Source: CAVVJA01 sp963801715 (GTDB taxonomy: Bacteria; Actinomycetota; Actinomycetes; Mycobacteriales; Jatrophihabitantaceae). From it: a stretch of DNA of 21,095 bases. The DNA is taken from contig CAWDGB010000025.1 of NCBI GenBank assembly GCA_963801715.1, positions 1 through 21,095 on the forward strand, written 5' to 3'. The position numbers and the translations under genes were made by a program. Numbering within the stretch: the first letter of the stretch is position 1; each line of letters starts with the position of its first letter. This document shows, piece by piece, positions 1-7,243 of this stretch. The notes beneath the pieces are model-generated. The model ran no database searches. It saw nothing but the letters and a program-made list of their open reading frames with translations, and was not told the DNA's origin.

Positions 1-1
1 G

Positions 2-202
2 GCAAGCGATATCGACAGGATCAGGCCTGAGGCGCAGTCCATCGGTCAGGTGGCGATCGGCGAGCGCCCCGACAACGCGAGGCCGGCAGACGCTGCCGGC
101 CTCGCCGAGCGGTATCCGCCGGTGCCGGAGGCGATGCCTGATCGGGTGGCTTCGACGCTGCGACCGCGGTCGAATCGTCAGCGGCCTACCGTCGAGGGAT
201 GA
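2..202 (+). CDS. possible 3' end of an upstream gene (partial, unrecognised)
   Basis: This frame is open from the window edge for 66 codons, and its TGA (200-202) overlaps the ATG of the next gene as ATGA, a typical translational-coupling arrangement. About three quarters of its third positions are G or C by hand count, which is coding-like. Against it, no family is recognisable in the peptide and a 13-bp perfect hairpin lies in its middle. Another frame ends at a TGA at 28-30, so the upstream gene could instead stop there and the rest be a terminator region. I cannot decide between these readings. Confidence 0.2.
   Translation, partial: ASDIDRIRPEAQSIGQVAIGERPDNARPADAAGLAERYPPVPEAMPDRVASTLRPRSNRQRPTVEG
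77..105. terminator. strong GC hairpin, possible intrinsic terminator
   Basis: The arms 77-89 (GCGAGGCCGGCAG) and 93-105 are perfect reverse complements over 13 bp with a 3-nt loop (ACG). No T-run follows, which is common for actinobacterial terminators. It would fit an upstream gene ending at the TGA at 28-30. The alternative is that it lies by chance inside a reading frame that stays open to 202. Confidence 0.4.
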
Positions 203-1017
203 CCAGTGCCGCCGCCGTACCGCCGGCACCGCGCCCGCGCGCCGGTGGGGATGTCGATCTCGCCGCGGTCGGCGCACTACTGGCCGATCCGGGGCGCTGC
301 CGCATTCTGCTCGCCCTTGACGACGGTCGCGCGCTGCCGGCCAGCCGGCTGGCGACGGAAGCTGGCGTTACCGCCGCCACTGCCAGCAGCCATCTCGGCA
401 AACTCACCAGTGCCGGGTTGCTCGCGGTCGAGAGGCATGGCCGCTATCGGTACTACCGACTCGCCGGCCCGGCCGTCGCCCAGCTCATCGAAACGCTCGG
501 TCAGCTCGCTCCGGTCGTGCCGATCCGGTCCTTGCGTCAAGATACAAGTGCCGCGGCGTTACGCCGCGCCCGCACGTGCTATGACCACCTTGCCGGCCGT
601 CTCGGCACCGCAGTCATGCACAGCTTTCTGGATGCAAGGTGGCTCACCGGTGGCAACGGTCACCATGACCCGGACGACGTCGACCCGCGCGCCGGTTACG
701 GGAGCGAATACGACTACCGGCTGACCGAGACCGGAGTCGAGTTCCTGAATCGGTTCGGCGCAAGGATCCCGCCTCGGCGCCGCGTTATCCGCTACTGCGT
801 GGACTGGACCGAACAACGTCACCACCTCTCCGGCGGCCTCGGCCGCGGCCTTCTCGAGCGTCTCACCGAACTCGGTTGGATCCGATCCAGCCGCAGCACC
901 CGAGCTGTCGAGATCACCGACGCAGGCTCAGAAGGTCTGCGCCACACATTCGACATCGACCTCACCGAGCCTGCACCGAACCTGCCGATTCAGACCACTA
1001 GCAGCCGCATACGCTGA
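199..1017 (+). CDS. ArsR-family winged-helix transcriptional regulator
   Basis: This 272-aa protein is a DNA-binding repressor-type regulator. Residues about 21-95 form an ArsR winged helix: a start like AAVGALLADPGRCRILLAL, a recognition region around TAATASSHLGKLTSAGLL, and a wing with RHGRYRYYRL. The C-terminal half (about 160-255) has the LTETG...FLNRFG and CVDWTEQRHHLSGGLG blocks typical of the long actinobacterial ArsR regulators of about 220-240 aa, which lack the short metal-sensor architecture. The ligand is unknown. The ATG has no spaced Shine-Dalgarno. TACCGT at 187-192 ends 6 nt before the ATG and fits the TAnnnT -10 of a leaderless transcript, but no -35 is visible. The next gene starts 4 nt after its stop, so the two are probably cotranscribed. 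Confidence 0.85.
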   Translation: MTSAAAVPPAPRPRAGGDVDLAAVGALLADPGRCRILLALDDGRALPASRLATEAGVTAATASSHLGKLTSAGLLAVERHGRYRYYRLAGPAVAQLIETLGQLAPVVPIRSLRQDTSAAALRRARTCYDHLAGRLGTAVMHSFLDARWLTGGNGHHDPDDVDPRAGYGSEYDYRLTETGVEFLNRFGARIPPRRRVIRYCVDWTEQRHHLSGGLGRGLLERLTELGWIRSSRSTRAVEITDAGSEGLRHTFDIDLTEPAPNLPIQTTSSRIR

Positions 1018-1021
1018 TTCG

Positions 1022-1435
1022 GTGGCGGCGCGGGCTCGGGTCGAGAACATCCACACCCTCGCGACGGCGATGCCGCACGTCACGGTCATCCACGGATCGC
1101 AGGACAACGCAATCTACCAAGTCGGGGGCAAGTCGTTCATCTTCTTCCGGACGCCGCGGCCAGACGCTGTCGACCCGCGCACGGGTGAGCGATACCCCGA
1201 CGTCATCGTCTTCTGGGTCGCTTCGGAGGCCGACAAGCAGGCGCTGGTGCAAGACCGGTCCACGCCCTTCTTCACGACAGCTCACTTCGATGGGCACCCC
1301 TCCGTGCTCATTCGCGCTACCCGGATCCGTGAGCTATCGCGGACCGAGTTGACTGAGCATGTTCAAGACGCCTGGCTTGCCCGAGCATCGCCCAGCCGAG
1401 CTGCAGCGTGGCTACGTGCCCACGAATTGCGTTAG
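1022..1435 (+). CDS. MmcQ/YjbR family protein
   Basis: This 137-aa protein starts at GTG, 4 nt after the ArsR stop. It has the MmcQ/YjbR (CyaY-like fold) pattern: a short N-terminal helix, a strand pair around YQVGGKSFIFFRTPRPDA, a central VIVFWVASEADKQALVQ block, then FFTTAHFDGHPSVLIR and a C-terminal helix ending WLARASPSRAAAWLRAHEL. Full length is normal for the family. Family members are often called DNA-binding, but their biochemical role is not firmly established. The tight coupling to the regulator suggests joint expression. No specific function can be inferred from the neighbours. Confidence 0.8.
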   Translation: MAARARVENIHTLATAMPHVTVIHGSQDNAIYQVGGKSFIFFRTPRPDAVDPRTGERYPDVIVFWVASEADKQALVQDRSTPFFTTAHFDGHPSVLIRATRIRELSRTELTEHVQDAWLARASPSRAAAWLRAHELR

Positions 1436-1601
1436 CGGCCCGCGGCCGGACCCGGCTCCACCCCTTGCGAGTATGTTCGCCATGCCGCCGATGGCTGACC
1501 GCTCGTTGCCGGATAAGTCGCGGGATCGAGCCCCGAGCAGCGAGCACTTCAGCCCGACGGTCAACATCTGATGCGGCAGGCCGGTGAGGAATCGAAGTCT
1601 C

Positions 1602-2123
1602 ATGGCGTCTCAATTCGACGACGTATGGCAGGCGAACCGGATCTTCGCAACGAGCTACGCCGATCCGCGCCTGCCGGGACGCGCCGCCCGCGGCCTGGCC
1701 ATCGTTACCTGCATGGACTCGCGGATCGACCCGCTCGCCATGGTGGGCCTACAACGGGGAGACGCCAAGATTGTCCGCAACGCGGGAGCGCGCGTTACCG
1801 ACGATGTGTTGCGGACGTTGGTCCTTGCCGTCCACTTGCTAGGCGTCGAGCGGGTCATGATCGTCGCGCACACCGATTGCCGAATGGCGATGCAGACTGA
1901 AGAAAAGCTGCACGCGGCCATACTGGCGAGTTCTGGTCTGGACACACGCAGCATCGAGTTCGGGGTCATTGAAGACCAGTACACCGTCTTGGCCCGAGAC
2001 GTGCAGCGTGTTCGCAGCTCGCCGTTCCTACCGGCTGACCTTCCTGTGATCGGATGTCGCTATGACTTGGGCACCGGCTTACTCGAGGTGCTGGTGAGCG
2101 AAGCCGAGGCCGCCCGACCCTAG
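1602..2123 (+). CDS. beta-carbonic anhydrase
   Basis: The 173-aa cytosolic zinc enzyme interconverts CO2 and bicarbonate. The beta-class ligands are visible: Cys37, Asp39 and Arg41 in CMDSR, and His90 and Cys93 in HTDC. The compact length and the RNAGARVTDDVLRTLVLA block recall the small mycobacterial type (Rv1284-like). I chose the ATG at 1602 because GAGGA lies 11 nt upstream. An in-frame GTG at 1584 would add six residues. The stop is 39 nt before bioA, so cotranscription is likely. Inference: it could supply CO2/bicarbonate for BioD, which carboxylates DAPA, or more generally for biotin-dependent carboxylases. Confidence 0.9.
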   Translation: MASQFDDVWQANRIFATSYADPRLPGRAARGLAIVTCMDSRIDPLAMVGLQRGDAKIVRNAGARVTDDVLRTLVLAVHLLGVERVMIVAHTDCRMAMQTEEKLHAAILASSGLDTRSIEFGVIEDQYTVLARDVQRVRSSPFLPADLPVIGCRYDLGTGLLEVLVSEAEAARP

Positions 2124-2162
2124 TGCGCGACCCTCGCCGCGTCGCCAGAGGAGGATGCGACC

Positions 2163-3467
2163 GTGACCGATCGCGTCGAGGAGCTGCAACGGCTGGATGC
2201 CCGGCATGTGTGGCACCCGTACGCGCCGATTCCGCCAGGTTCGCCACCGTATCTGGTCGACCGCGCGCACGGTACGCGGCTGCAGCTGGCGGACGGTCGA
2301 CAGCTGGTGGATGGAATGTCGAGCTGGTGGGCGGCAATTCACGGCTATCAGCATCCTGTGCTCGATGCTGCGTTGGCCGACCAGCTCGGCCGAATGGCGC
2401 ACGTCATGCTCGGGGGTCTGACCCACGAGCCAGTGGTTCGCCTCGCCGAGCGGCTGGTCGCCATATCTCCGGCCGGGCTGGAGCACGTCTTCTTCTGCGA
2501 CTCGGGATCGGTGGCGGTCGAGGTTGCCGTCAAGATGGCCGTTCAGTGCTGGCAGGCGGCTGGACGGCCAGCGAAGAGCCGGCTACTCGCTGTGCGCGGC
2601 GGCTATCACGGCGACACGTTCACGGCGATGTCCGTCGGCGATCCCGTCGGTGGGATGCACCACCTGTTCAGCGGGGTCCTTCCGCAGCAGGTCTTCGTGC
2701 GACGCCCCCCGCCCGGTGTCGAGAGTCCTGTCGACGAGAGTTGGGCGGCGGACACCGAGCTGCTGGTGAAACAACACGCCGACGAGCTCGCCGCGGTCAT
2801 CGTCGAGCCCGTAGTGCAGGGCGCTGGCGGCATGTATATCTACAACCCGAGTTACCTCAAAGTGCTTCGCGACCTGTGCCACCGCCACGACGTACTTCTT
2901 GTGCTCGACGAGATCGCCACCGGTTTCGGTCGTACCGGCAGCCTTTTTGCTGCCGATCTTGCCGATGTGCAACCGGATCTACTGTGCGTTGGCAAAGCGC
3001 TTACCGGCGGCTACCTGCCGATGGCCGCGACGTTGTGCACCTCCCGGATCGCGGAGGCGATCAGCAACGGCCCGGGCGGCGCGCTGATGCACGGGCCGAC
3101 CTTCATGGGAAACGCGGCCGCGGCTGCGGTCGCGCGCGCCAGCATCGACCTCTTGCTCCGGGGAAACTGGCAGGGCGACGTCAACCGGATCGAGGCGGGT
3201 CTGCACGAGGGTCTCGTTGACCTTGCCGGACGGACAGGCGTCGTGGACGTGCGTGTGCTCGGTGCGATCGGGGTCGTCCAGCTGGACCGGTCGGTCGACG
3301 TTGCCCGAGCGACCGCCGCAGCGGTAGAAAAAGGGGTATGGCTGCGGCCTTTCCGAGACCTTGTGTACACGATGCCGCCGTACATCTGCACCGATGAGGA
3401 CATCGCCCGAATCTGCATCGGCGTTGCGGCAGCTGTCGACGCGGTCACCAGGCCATCCGACACCTGA
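2163..3467 (+). CDS. bioA: adenosylmethionine-8-amino-7-oxononanoate aminotransferase (BioA)
   Basis: The 434-aa PLP enzyme converts KAPA to DAPA using S-adenosylmethionine as amino donor, the antepenultimate step of biotin synthesis. It is a class III aminotransferase. Visible motifs are the N-terminal HVWHPY (15-20), GMSSWWAAIHGY (51-62), the phosphate-binding FCDSGSVAVEVAVKM (111-125), GGYHGDT (146-152), VLDEIATGFGRTG (247-259) and the PLP lysine K278 in VGKALTGGY. Length matches the family. The GTG start is preceded by an AGAGGAGG Shine-Dalgarno (2147-2154) with 8-nt spacing. The carbonic anhydrase is 39 nt upstream and bioD begins 57 nt downstream. Confidence 0.97.
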   Translation: MTDRVEELQRLDARHVWHPYAPIPPGSPPYLVDRAHGTRLQLADGRQLVDGMSSWWAAIHGYQHPVLDAALADQLGRMAHVMLGGLTHEPVVRLAERLVAISPAGLEHVFFCDSGSVAVEVAVKMAVQCWQAAGRPAKSRLLAVRGGYHGDTFTAMSVGDPVGGMHHLFSGVLPQQVFVRRPPPGVESPVDESWAADTELLVKQHADELAAVIVEPVVQGAGGMYIYNPSYLKVLRDLCHRHDVLLVLDEIATGFGRTGSLFAADLADVQPDLLCVGKALTGGYLPMAATLCTSRIAEAISNGPGGALMHGPTFMGNAAAAAVARASIDLLLRGNWQGDVNRIEAGLHEGLVDLAGRTGVVDVRVLGAIGVVQLDRSVDVARATAAAVEKGVWLRPFRDLVYTMPPYICTDEDIARICIGVAAAVDAVTRPSDT

Positions 3468-3492
3468 AGCACCCCTGGGCGTCCGCTATAAC
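3464..3492 (+). promoter_or_regulatory. candidate sigma70-type promoter between bioA and bioD
   Basis: TATAAC at 3487-3492 is a good -10 hexamer in an otherwise GC-rich stretch. CTGAAG at 3464-3469 lies 17 nt upstream as a weak -35. Transcription would start near 3499, about 25 nt before the bioD ATG. The bioD start has little Shine-Dalgarno sequence, so a separate start for the bioD transcript is plausible. Confidence 0.35.
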
Positions 3493-3524
3493 GACTCCGG
3501 TCGGCTGGCTCCGACGGCGATGTC

Positions 3525-4379
3525 ATGCGGCTGATCGTCACCGGGACCGGAACCGGCGTCGGCAAGACGGTGGTGACGGCCGCGTTGGCAGCCTGCGCCT
3601 CCGGCGAGGTCGCGGTGGTGAAGCCAGCGCAGACCGGAGTACGGCCGGGGAAAGACGGCGACCTCGCCGAGGTCAGTCGCCTGTCCGGGATCCAGGATCT
3701 GCACGAATTCGTCCGCTACCCCGATCCACTCTCACCCGAGCGCGCCGCCGCCCGGTCCGGCCGCCCGGCACTTGCGCTCGGCGACGCGGTGCAGCGGATT
3801 CTCGGGTTGGACCGCGAGCTAGTACTCATCGAAGGCGCCGGTGGCCTGCTTGTCCGATACGCCGACGACGGCTGGACCATCGCGGATCTCGCCGGCAAAC
3901 TGGGCGCGCCCGCCGTCGTGGTCACCACCGCGGCGTTGGGAACCCTGAACGCTACGGCGTTGACGCTCGAGGCGATGGCAACCCGTGGCATCGAACTTGC
4001 CGGATTAGTCATTGGCTCATGGCCGACCGTCCCGGGTCTAGCCGAGCGATGCAACGTCGCGGACCTGCAAGCGGTGGCCGGTGTCCCGCTTTCGGGTGCG
4101 CTGCCCGAAGGTCTGCCGCGAATGCGAGACTTCGCTGATCGCGCCCGAGCCAGCCTCGCGCCATGGTTCGGCGGCACATTCGAAAGGTTGGTACCAGAGG
4201 AGGTGATCTACTGCGACCGGTGTGGAAAGCCGGGCGTGCATCAGGTGTGCGCGGCAGCACGGGCTCTGGAGCCGCCCCGGTACTGTGCGCTGTGCGGCCG
4301 GCGGATCGTCGTGCAGATAACGCCGGGCGGCTGGACCGCTCGTTGCGTTGAGCACGGTGAGCGCCTATCGGGCGCTTAG
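3525..4379 (+). CDS. bioD: dethiobiotin synthetase fused to a BsaP-like biotin synthase auxiliary domain
   Basis: The protein has 284 aa, whereas ordinary BioD has about 220-230. Residues 1-220 are BioD, which carboxylates DAPA to dethiobiotin with ATP: P-loop GTGTGVGKT (7-15), Lys33 in VVKPAQTG, and EGAGGLLV (103-110). Residues about 227-284 are a separate Cys-rich module: CxxC at 230/233, C242, CxxC at 254/257, C274, and a core LEPPRYCALCGRRIVVQITP then GWTARC. This matches my recollection of BsaP (Rv1590 in M. tuberculosis), a small protein required by mycobacterial BioB and normally encoded beside bioB. Both parts are in one frame with no intervening stop. AGGAGGTGATC at 4198-4208 sits at the junction, but no in-frame start codon follows at usable spacing, so a real fusion is the best reading. 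The downstream bioB has no separate bsaP neighbour. Confidence 0.93.
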   Translation: MRLIVTGTGTGVGKTVVTAALAACASGEVAVVKPAQTGVRPGKDGDLAEVSRLSGIQDLHEFVRYPDPLSPERAAARSGRPALALGDAVQRILGLDRELVLIEGAGGLLVRYADDGWTIADLAGKLGAPAVVVTTAALGTLNATALTLEAMATRGIELAGLVIGSWPTVPGLAERCNVADLQAVAGVPLSGALPEGLPRMRDFADRARASLAPWFGGTFERLVPEEVIYCDRCGKPGVHQVCAAARALEPPRYCALCGRRIVVQITPGGWTARCVEHGERLSGA

Positions 4380-4738
4380 GGGCGGCGTGTCCCGCAATCC
4401 CACGCTCTGCTGCGCGACGCTTGGATCGGCGTCTGGCTGCGTTGTCGTCCTCGGCCAGTGACTCCGCCACAGCTCTCGTCCTCCGCCTTGCCAGCCGCCG
4501 CCCGACCGCCGCTCGCGACGAACAGGGACTGCGGACACGCCCTAAGCGAAACGATGTGGCCGAACGCCATGTCGCTCAGCCGGCTGTCCGCCTACGCCGT
4601 CGTGCCGATCATCGTGATGACCCGACCGGAACCTCGCTTGTGGCGCGCGTGAAACAGCCCCCGGTCCGGTGGCTGTAGGTAGCAGCCGTAGCCTGGATTG
4701 TTGAATAGTCAGGTACAACCGGGCGGAGTGCGCACGTC
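4380..4738. other. intergenic region, no gene recognised
   Basis: This 359-bp stretch between bioD and the small ORF at 4739 has only short open frames with low-complexity, Arg/Ala/Pro-rich translations on both strands, none resembling a family. Its end is relatively AT-rich (about 4698-4720), with GTTG at 4700-4703 and CAAC at 4716-4719 as small inverted arms around AATAGTCAGGTA. This may be a promoter or operator for the phosphotransferase, but I see no convincing -10/-35 pair. It could also hold the decayed remains of a gene. Confidence 0.5.
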
Positions 4739-4831
4739 ATGCATCCAACGACCGGCGAGCAGCTGGCGTTGCTGGCGCAGCACCGGCTTATCGATCTGCG
4801 TGCGCCCGGCCGGATGGCTGATCGAGTGTGA
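4739..4831 (+). CDS. possible 30-aa small ORF upstream of the phosphotransferase
   Basis: ATG at 4739 opens a 30-codon frame ending at TGA 4829-4831. The peptide begins MHPTTGEQLALLAQHRLIDL and can form an amphipathic helix. About 22 of 29 third positions are G or C, which is coding-like. A GGCGGAG sequence lies roughly 11 nt upstream. It ends 37 nt before the start of the next gene. The start vaguely resembles short actinobacterial peptides of unknown function. It could be a leader peptide, a truncated gene or chance. Confidence 0.25.
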   Translation: MHPTTGEQLALLAQHRLIDLRAPGRMADRV

Positions 4832-4868
4832 TGCACACCCGACAGCACCGCATCGACGAGGCACGGGC

Positions 4869-5885
4869 ATGAGGCAGCTTTCGGGTCTTGATCTCGACCG
4901 GCTTTCCGGCTATCTCGATGGGGTTCTTCGCCCCTTTCCTACCGGGCCTATTGACGGTGCGGTCATCGAGGGCGGTTTGTCTAATCTGACCTACGTCATC
5001 TCCGACGGAGAGCACAAACTTGTGGTGCGCCGTCCACCGCTCGGGCATGTCCTGCCGACAGCGCACGACATGGCCCGTGAGTACCGGATCCAGGCTGCCT
5101 TGTACGGCTCGGCCGTGCCGGTGCCGCGCGTCCGTCACTTCTGCGAGGATCCATCGGTAATTGGCGCACCGTTCTACGTCATGGACTTCGTCGAAGGGCA
5201 GATCTATCGGTCAGCGGACGATCTTCGGCGGGTCGGATCGGTGCGGACAGCGGCAATCGGACGACACTTCGTCGAGACGCTGGTGGCGATCCATGCTGTG
5301 GCGGCGAGCGATGTCGGCCTGAGTGACTTCGGCCGACCCGAGGGATTCCTCGCCCGACAGGTGCGCCGCTGGAAGAAACAACTCGATGCGTCGTACAGCC
5401 GGCCCTTGGCGGGCGCCGATGAGCTGTACGACGAGCTCGTGCAGAATGTGCCAACCACCGACGCGCCCGCAGCGATCGTTCATGGCGACTACCGGCTCGA
5501 CAACGTGCTCATTGATGATGCCGATCAGGTCGCTGCCGTTGTGGACTGGGAAATGGCCACGCTGGGAGATCCGCTGACCGACGTTGGACTGATCCTGGCC
5601 TATGAGCAGCTCGCGAGCCTTGAGGGCACCTTCGCCGACGCCTGTGCCGCCCCGGGGTTTCTCACCGGATCAGACCTTCTCGAAGCGTATTCGACCACCA
5701 GCGGCCGGACGCTCGAGCACATGGGGTTCTATGCCGGCCTGGCGAGCTACAAGCTGGCGACCGTGCTGGAGGGCATCCACTTTCGGCACCTGCGCGGACA
5801 GACGACTGGGTCGGGGTTCAGCGGGGTCGGTTCTGCCGTCGAAGGGCTCATTGCATTCGGCATCCAATCCCTGACGACGCGGTGA
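4869..5885 (+). CDS. APH/ACAD10-type phosphotransferase family protein
   Basis: The 338-aa protein has a protein-kinase-like fold. Visible elements: an N-lobe glycine-rich GGLSNLTY (35-42), RRPPLGHVLPTAHDMAREY (54-72), hinge YVMDFVEG (103-110), catalytic-loop HGDYRLDN (205-212, Asp207 and Asn212), and metal-binding VVDWEMATLGDP (225-235, Asp226). The RRPPLGHVLP signature points to the ACAD10 N-terminal-like group, usually found with acyl-CoA dehydrogenases and thought to act in acyl/hydroxyacyl-CoA metabolism, rather than to true antibiotic kinases. The ATG at 4869 is preceded by GAGG (4858-4861); a longer in-frame start at 4698 adds about 57 unlike residues and was rejected. It lies inside the biotin locus. 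Its substrate is unknown. Confidence 0.85.
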   Translation: MRQLSGLDLDRLSGYLDGVLRPFPTGPIDGAVIEGGLSNLTYVISDGEHKLVVRRPPLGHVLPTAHDMAREYRIQAALYGSAVPVPRVRHFCEDPSVIGAPFYVMDFVEGQIYRSADDLRRVGSVRTAAIGRHFVETLVAIHAVAASDVGLSDFGRPEGFLARQVRRWKKQLDASYSRPLAGADELYDELVQNVPTTDAPAAIVHGDYRLDNVLIDDADQVAAVVDWEMATLGDPLTDVGLILAYEQLASLEGTFADACAAPGFLTGSDLLEAYSTTSGRTLEHMGFYAGLASYKLATVLEGIHFRHLRGQTTGSGFSGVGSAVEGLIAFGIQSLTTR

Positions 5886-6028
5886 CGAGGGTCCGTCGCC
5901 GTTCGAGCGATGAGCTCGTCAGGTGCCGGCCGGCGGGGCGGCCGGAGCTACCATAAGCCGCCCCCGCGGCGCCCGTCGGAACCAGAGGGCGTCGAGGTCC
6001 GAGGCGTGCAAGCGAAGGGAGTGGCGGG

Positions 6029-7243
6029 GTGAGCCTGGAGCGAGTTCGCCGAACCGTGGCCGGGCGAGACGAGGCCGGCCTCCGGCGGACCCTGCATCCT
6101 CGTCTGAAGAGTGAGACGATCCTTGATCTGGCTGGCAACGACTATCTCGGCCTCGCAAACGATCCCCGCGTGACGGACGCGGCGGCCAACGCCGCTCGGA
6201 CATGGGGTGCCGGCAGCACCGGCTCGCGTCTGGTGACCGGAACTACGGCACTGCACCAGGAGCTCGAGGCGGAGTTGGCCCACTTCACCGGCGGCCCCTC
6301 GGCACTGGTATTTTCCTCCGGCTACCTGGCTAATCTCGGCGTGCTGACCGCGCTTGGTGGCGAAGACGTCACGATCGTGTCCGACGCCGGAAATCACGCG
6401 TCCATAATCGATGCTTGCCGGTTGTCCAGGTCGACGATAGTCGTGGTCCCGCATCGAGATGTGGACAAGTTCGATTCCGCGTTGGCTGCTCGTAGCACGA
6501 GCTATGCCGTCGTGGTGACCGACGCGGTCTTCTCCGTGGACGGTGATCTTGCTCCGTTGCGCGAGCTCCACACGATTGCCCGACAGCACGACGCATTGCT
6601 CGTGGTCGATGAGGCACATGCTCTGGGGGTCGTCGGCAAGACGGGACGAGGGGCTGTTGCCGCGGCCGATTTGGCTGGTGAGGAGGACATCGTCCGCACG
6701 GTCACCTTGTCCAAGTCGCTGGGGGCGCAGGGCGGGGCGGTAGTGGCCGCACCTGATGTCATCGAACTGCTGATCAACGTGGCCAGGCCTTTCATCTTTG
6801 ACACCGGACTTGCGCCAGCGTCGGTTGGTGCAGCATTGGCCGCCCTGCGAATAGTGCGGAACGAACCGGGGCTGGCGTCAGCTGCCCGTTCAAACGCGCA
6901 AGAACTTGCGGCCATTGTTCGCCGCGTGGGCATCGAGACGGCGGACCCGGACGCGGCTGTTGTACCAGCCGTCGTAGGGGAGCCGCGGCGGGCCGTCAAG
7001 GCGGCAGCGGCGGTCCTGGCGAGTGGCGTTCGGGTGGGATGCTTCCGACCGCCTTCCGTCCCGCACGGCCGGTCCTGCCTGCGTCTGACCGCACGGGCCA
7101 ACTTGACCAGTGCCGATCTCGATCTCGCCCACCAGGCTCTAGGGACCGCGCTGGGAGGCCAGGGCGTGACCCGGCCAAATTCTGTTGCCGCGTCGCCGGC
7201 CATTAGCGCACGAGATGAGGGGGACCTGACAGGTGATTCTTGA
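6029..7243 (+). CDS. bioF: 8-amino-7-oxononanoate synthase (BioF)
   Basis: The 404-aa PLP enzyme condenses L-alanine with a pimeloyl thioester to give KAPA, the first step of biotin ring assembly. It is an alpha-oxoamine synthase: DLAGNDYLGLA (33-43), GSTGSRLVTGTTALHQELE (62-80), VFSSGYLANLG (94-104), DAGNHASIIDACRLS (119-133), DEAHALG (194-200) and PLP lysine K229 in TLSKSLGAQGG. The GTG start has AAGGGA (6015-6020) at 8-nt spacing. The 143-bp leader contains GC-rich inverted arms CCGGCC/GGCCGG just before 5945. The last 11 bp overlap bioB, so the two are translationally coupled. The C-terminal 20 residues are a low-conservation tail. Confidence 0.96.
   Translation: MSLERVRRTVAGRDEAGLRRTLHPRLKSETILDLAGNDYLGLANDPRVTDAAANAARTWGAGSTGSRLVTGTTALHQELEAELAHFTGGPSALVFSSGYLANLGVLTALGGEDVTIVSDAGNHASIIDACRLSRSTIVVVPHRDVDKFDSALAARSTSYAVVVTDAVFSVDGDLAPLRELHTIARQHDALLVVDEAHALGVVGKTGRGAVAAADLAGEEDIVRTVTLSKSLGAQGGAVVAAPDVIELLINVARPFIFDTGLAPASVGAALAALRIVRNEPGLASAARSNAQELAAIVRRVGIETADPDAAVVPAVVGEPRRAVKAAAAVLASGVRVGCFRPPSVPHGRSCLRLTARANLTSADLDLAHQALGTALGGQGVTRPNSVAASPAISARDEGDLTGDS

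Noticed and set aside
2123..3220. 365-aa open frame on the + strand within bioA
   Set aside because: It overlaps bioA in another frame, is Arg/Gly-rich with no family pattern, and is a typical high-GC shadow.
4203..4379. bsaP as a separate overlapping gene starting inside bioD
   Set aside because: The strong ribosome-binding sequence overlaps the GTG at 4203 itself, and the next in-frame start (GTG 4236) would drop the first CxxC, so one fused protein is more likely.
4421..4678. 85-aa and 64-aa frames in the bioD-phosphotransferase gap
   Set aside because: Low-complexity Arg/Ala-rich translations, no ribosome-binding site or family resemblance.
4698..4868. N-terminal extension of the phosphotransferase
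   Set aside because: The residues are Cys/Arg/Trp-rich and not family-like, whereas ATG 4869 has a good ribosome-binding site and matches the family start.
4869..5885. Aminoglycoside resistance kinase
   Set aside because: The RRPPLGHVLP signature and context point to the ACAD10-like group, not to antibiotic phosphotransferases.
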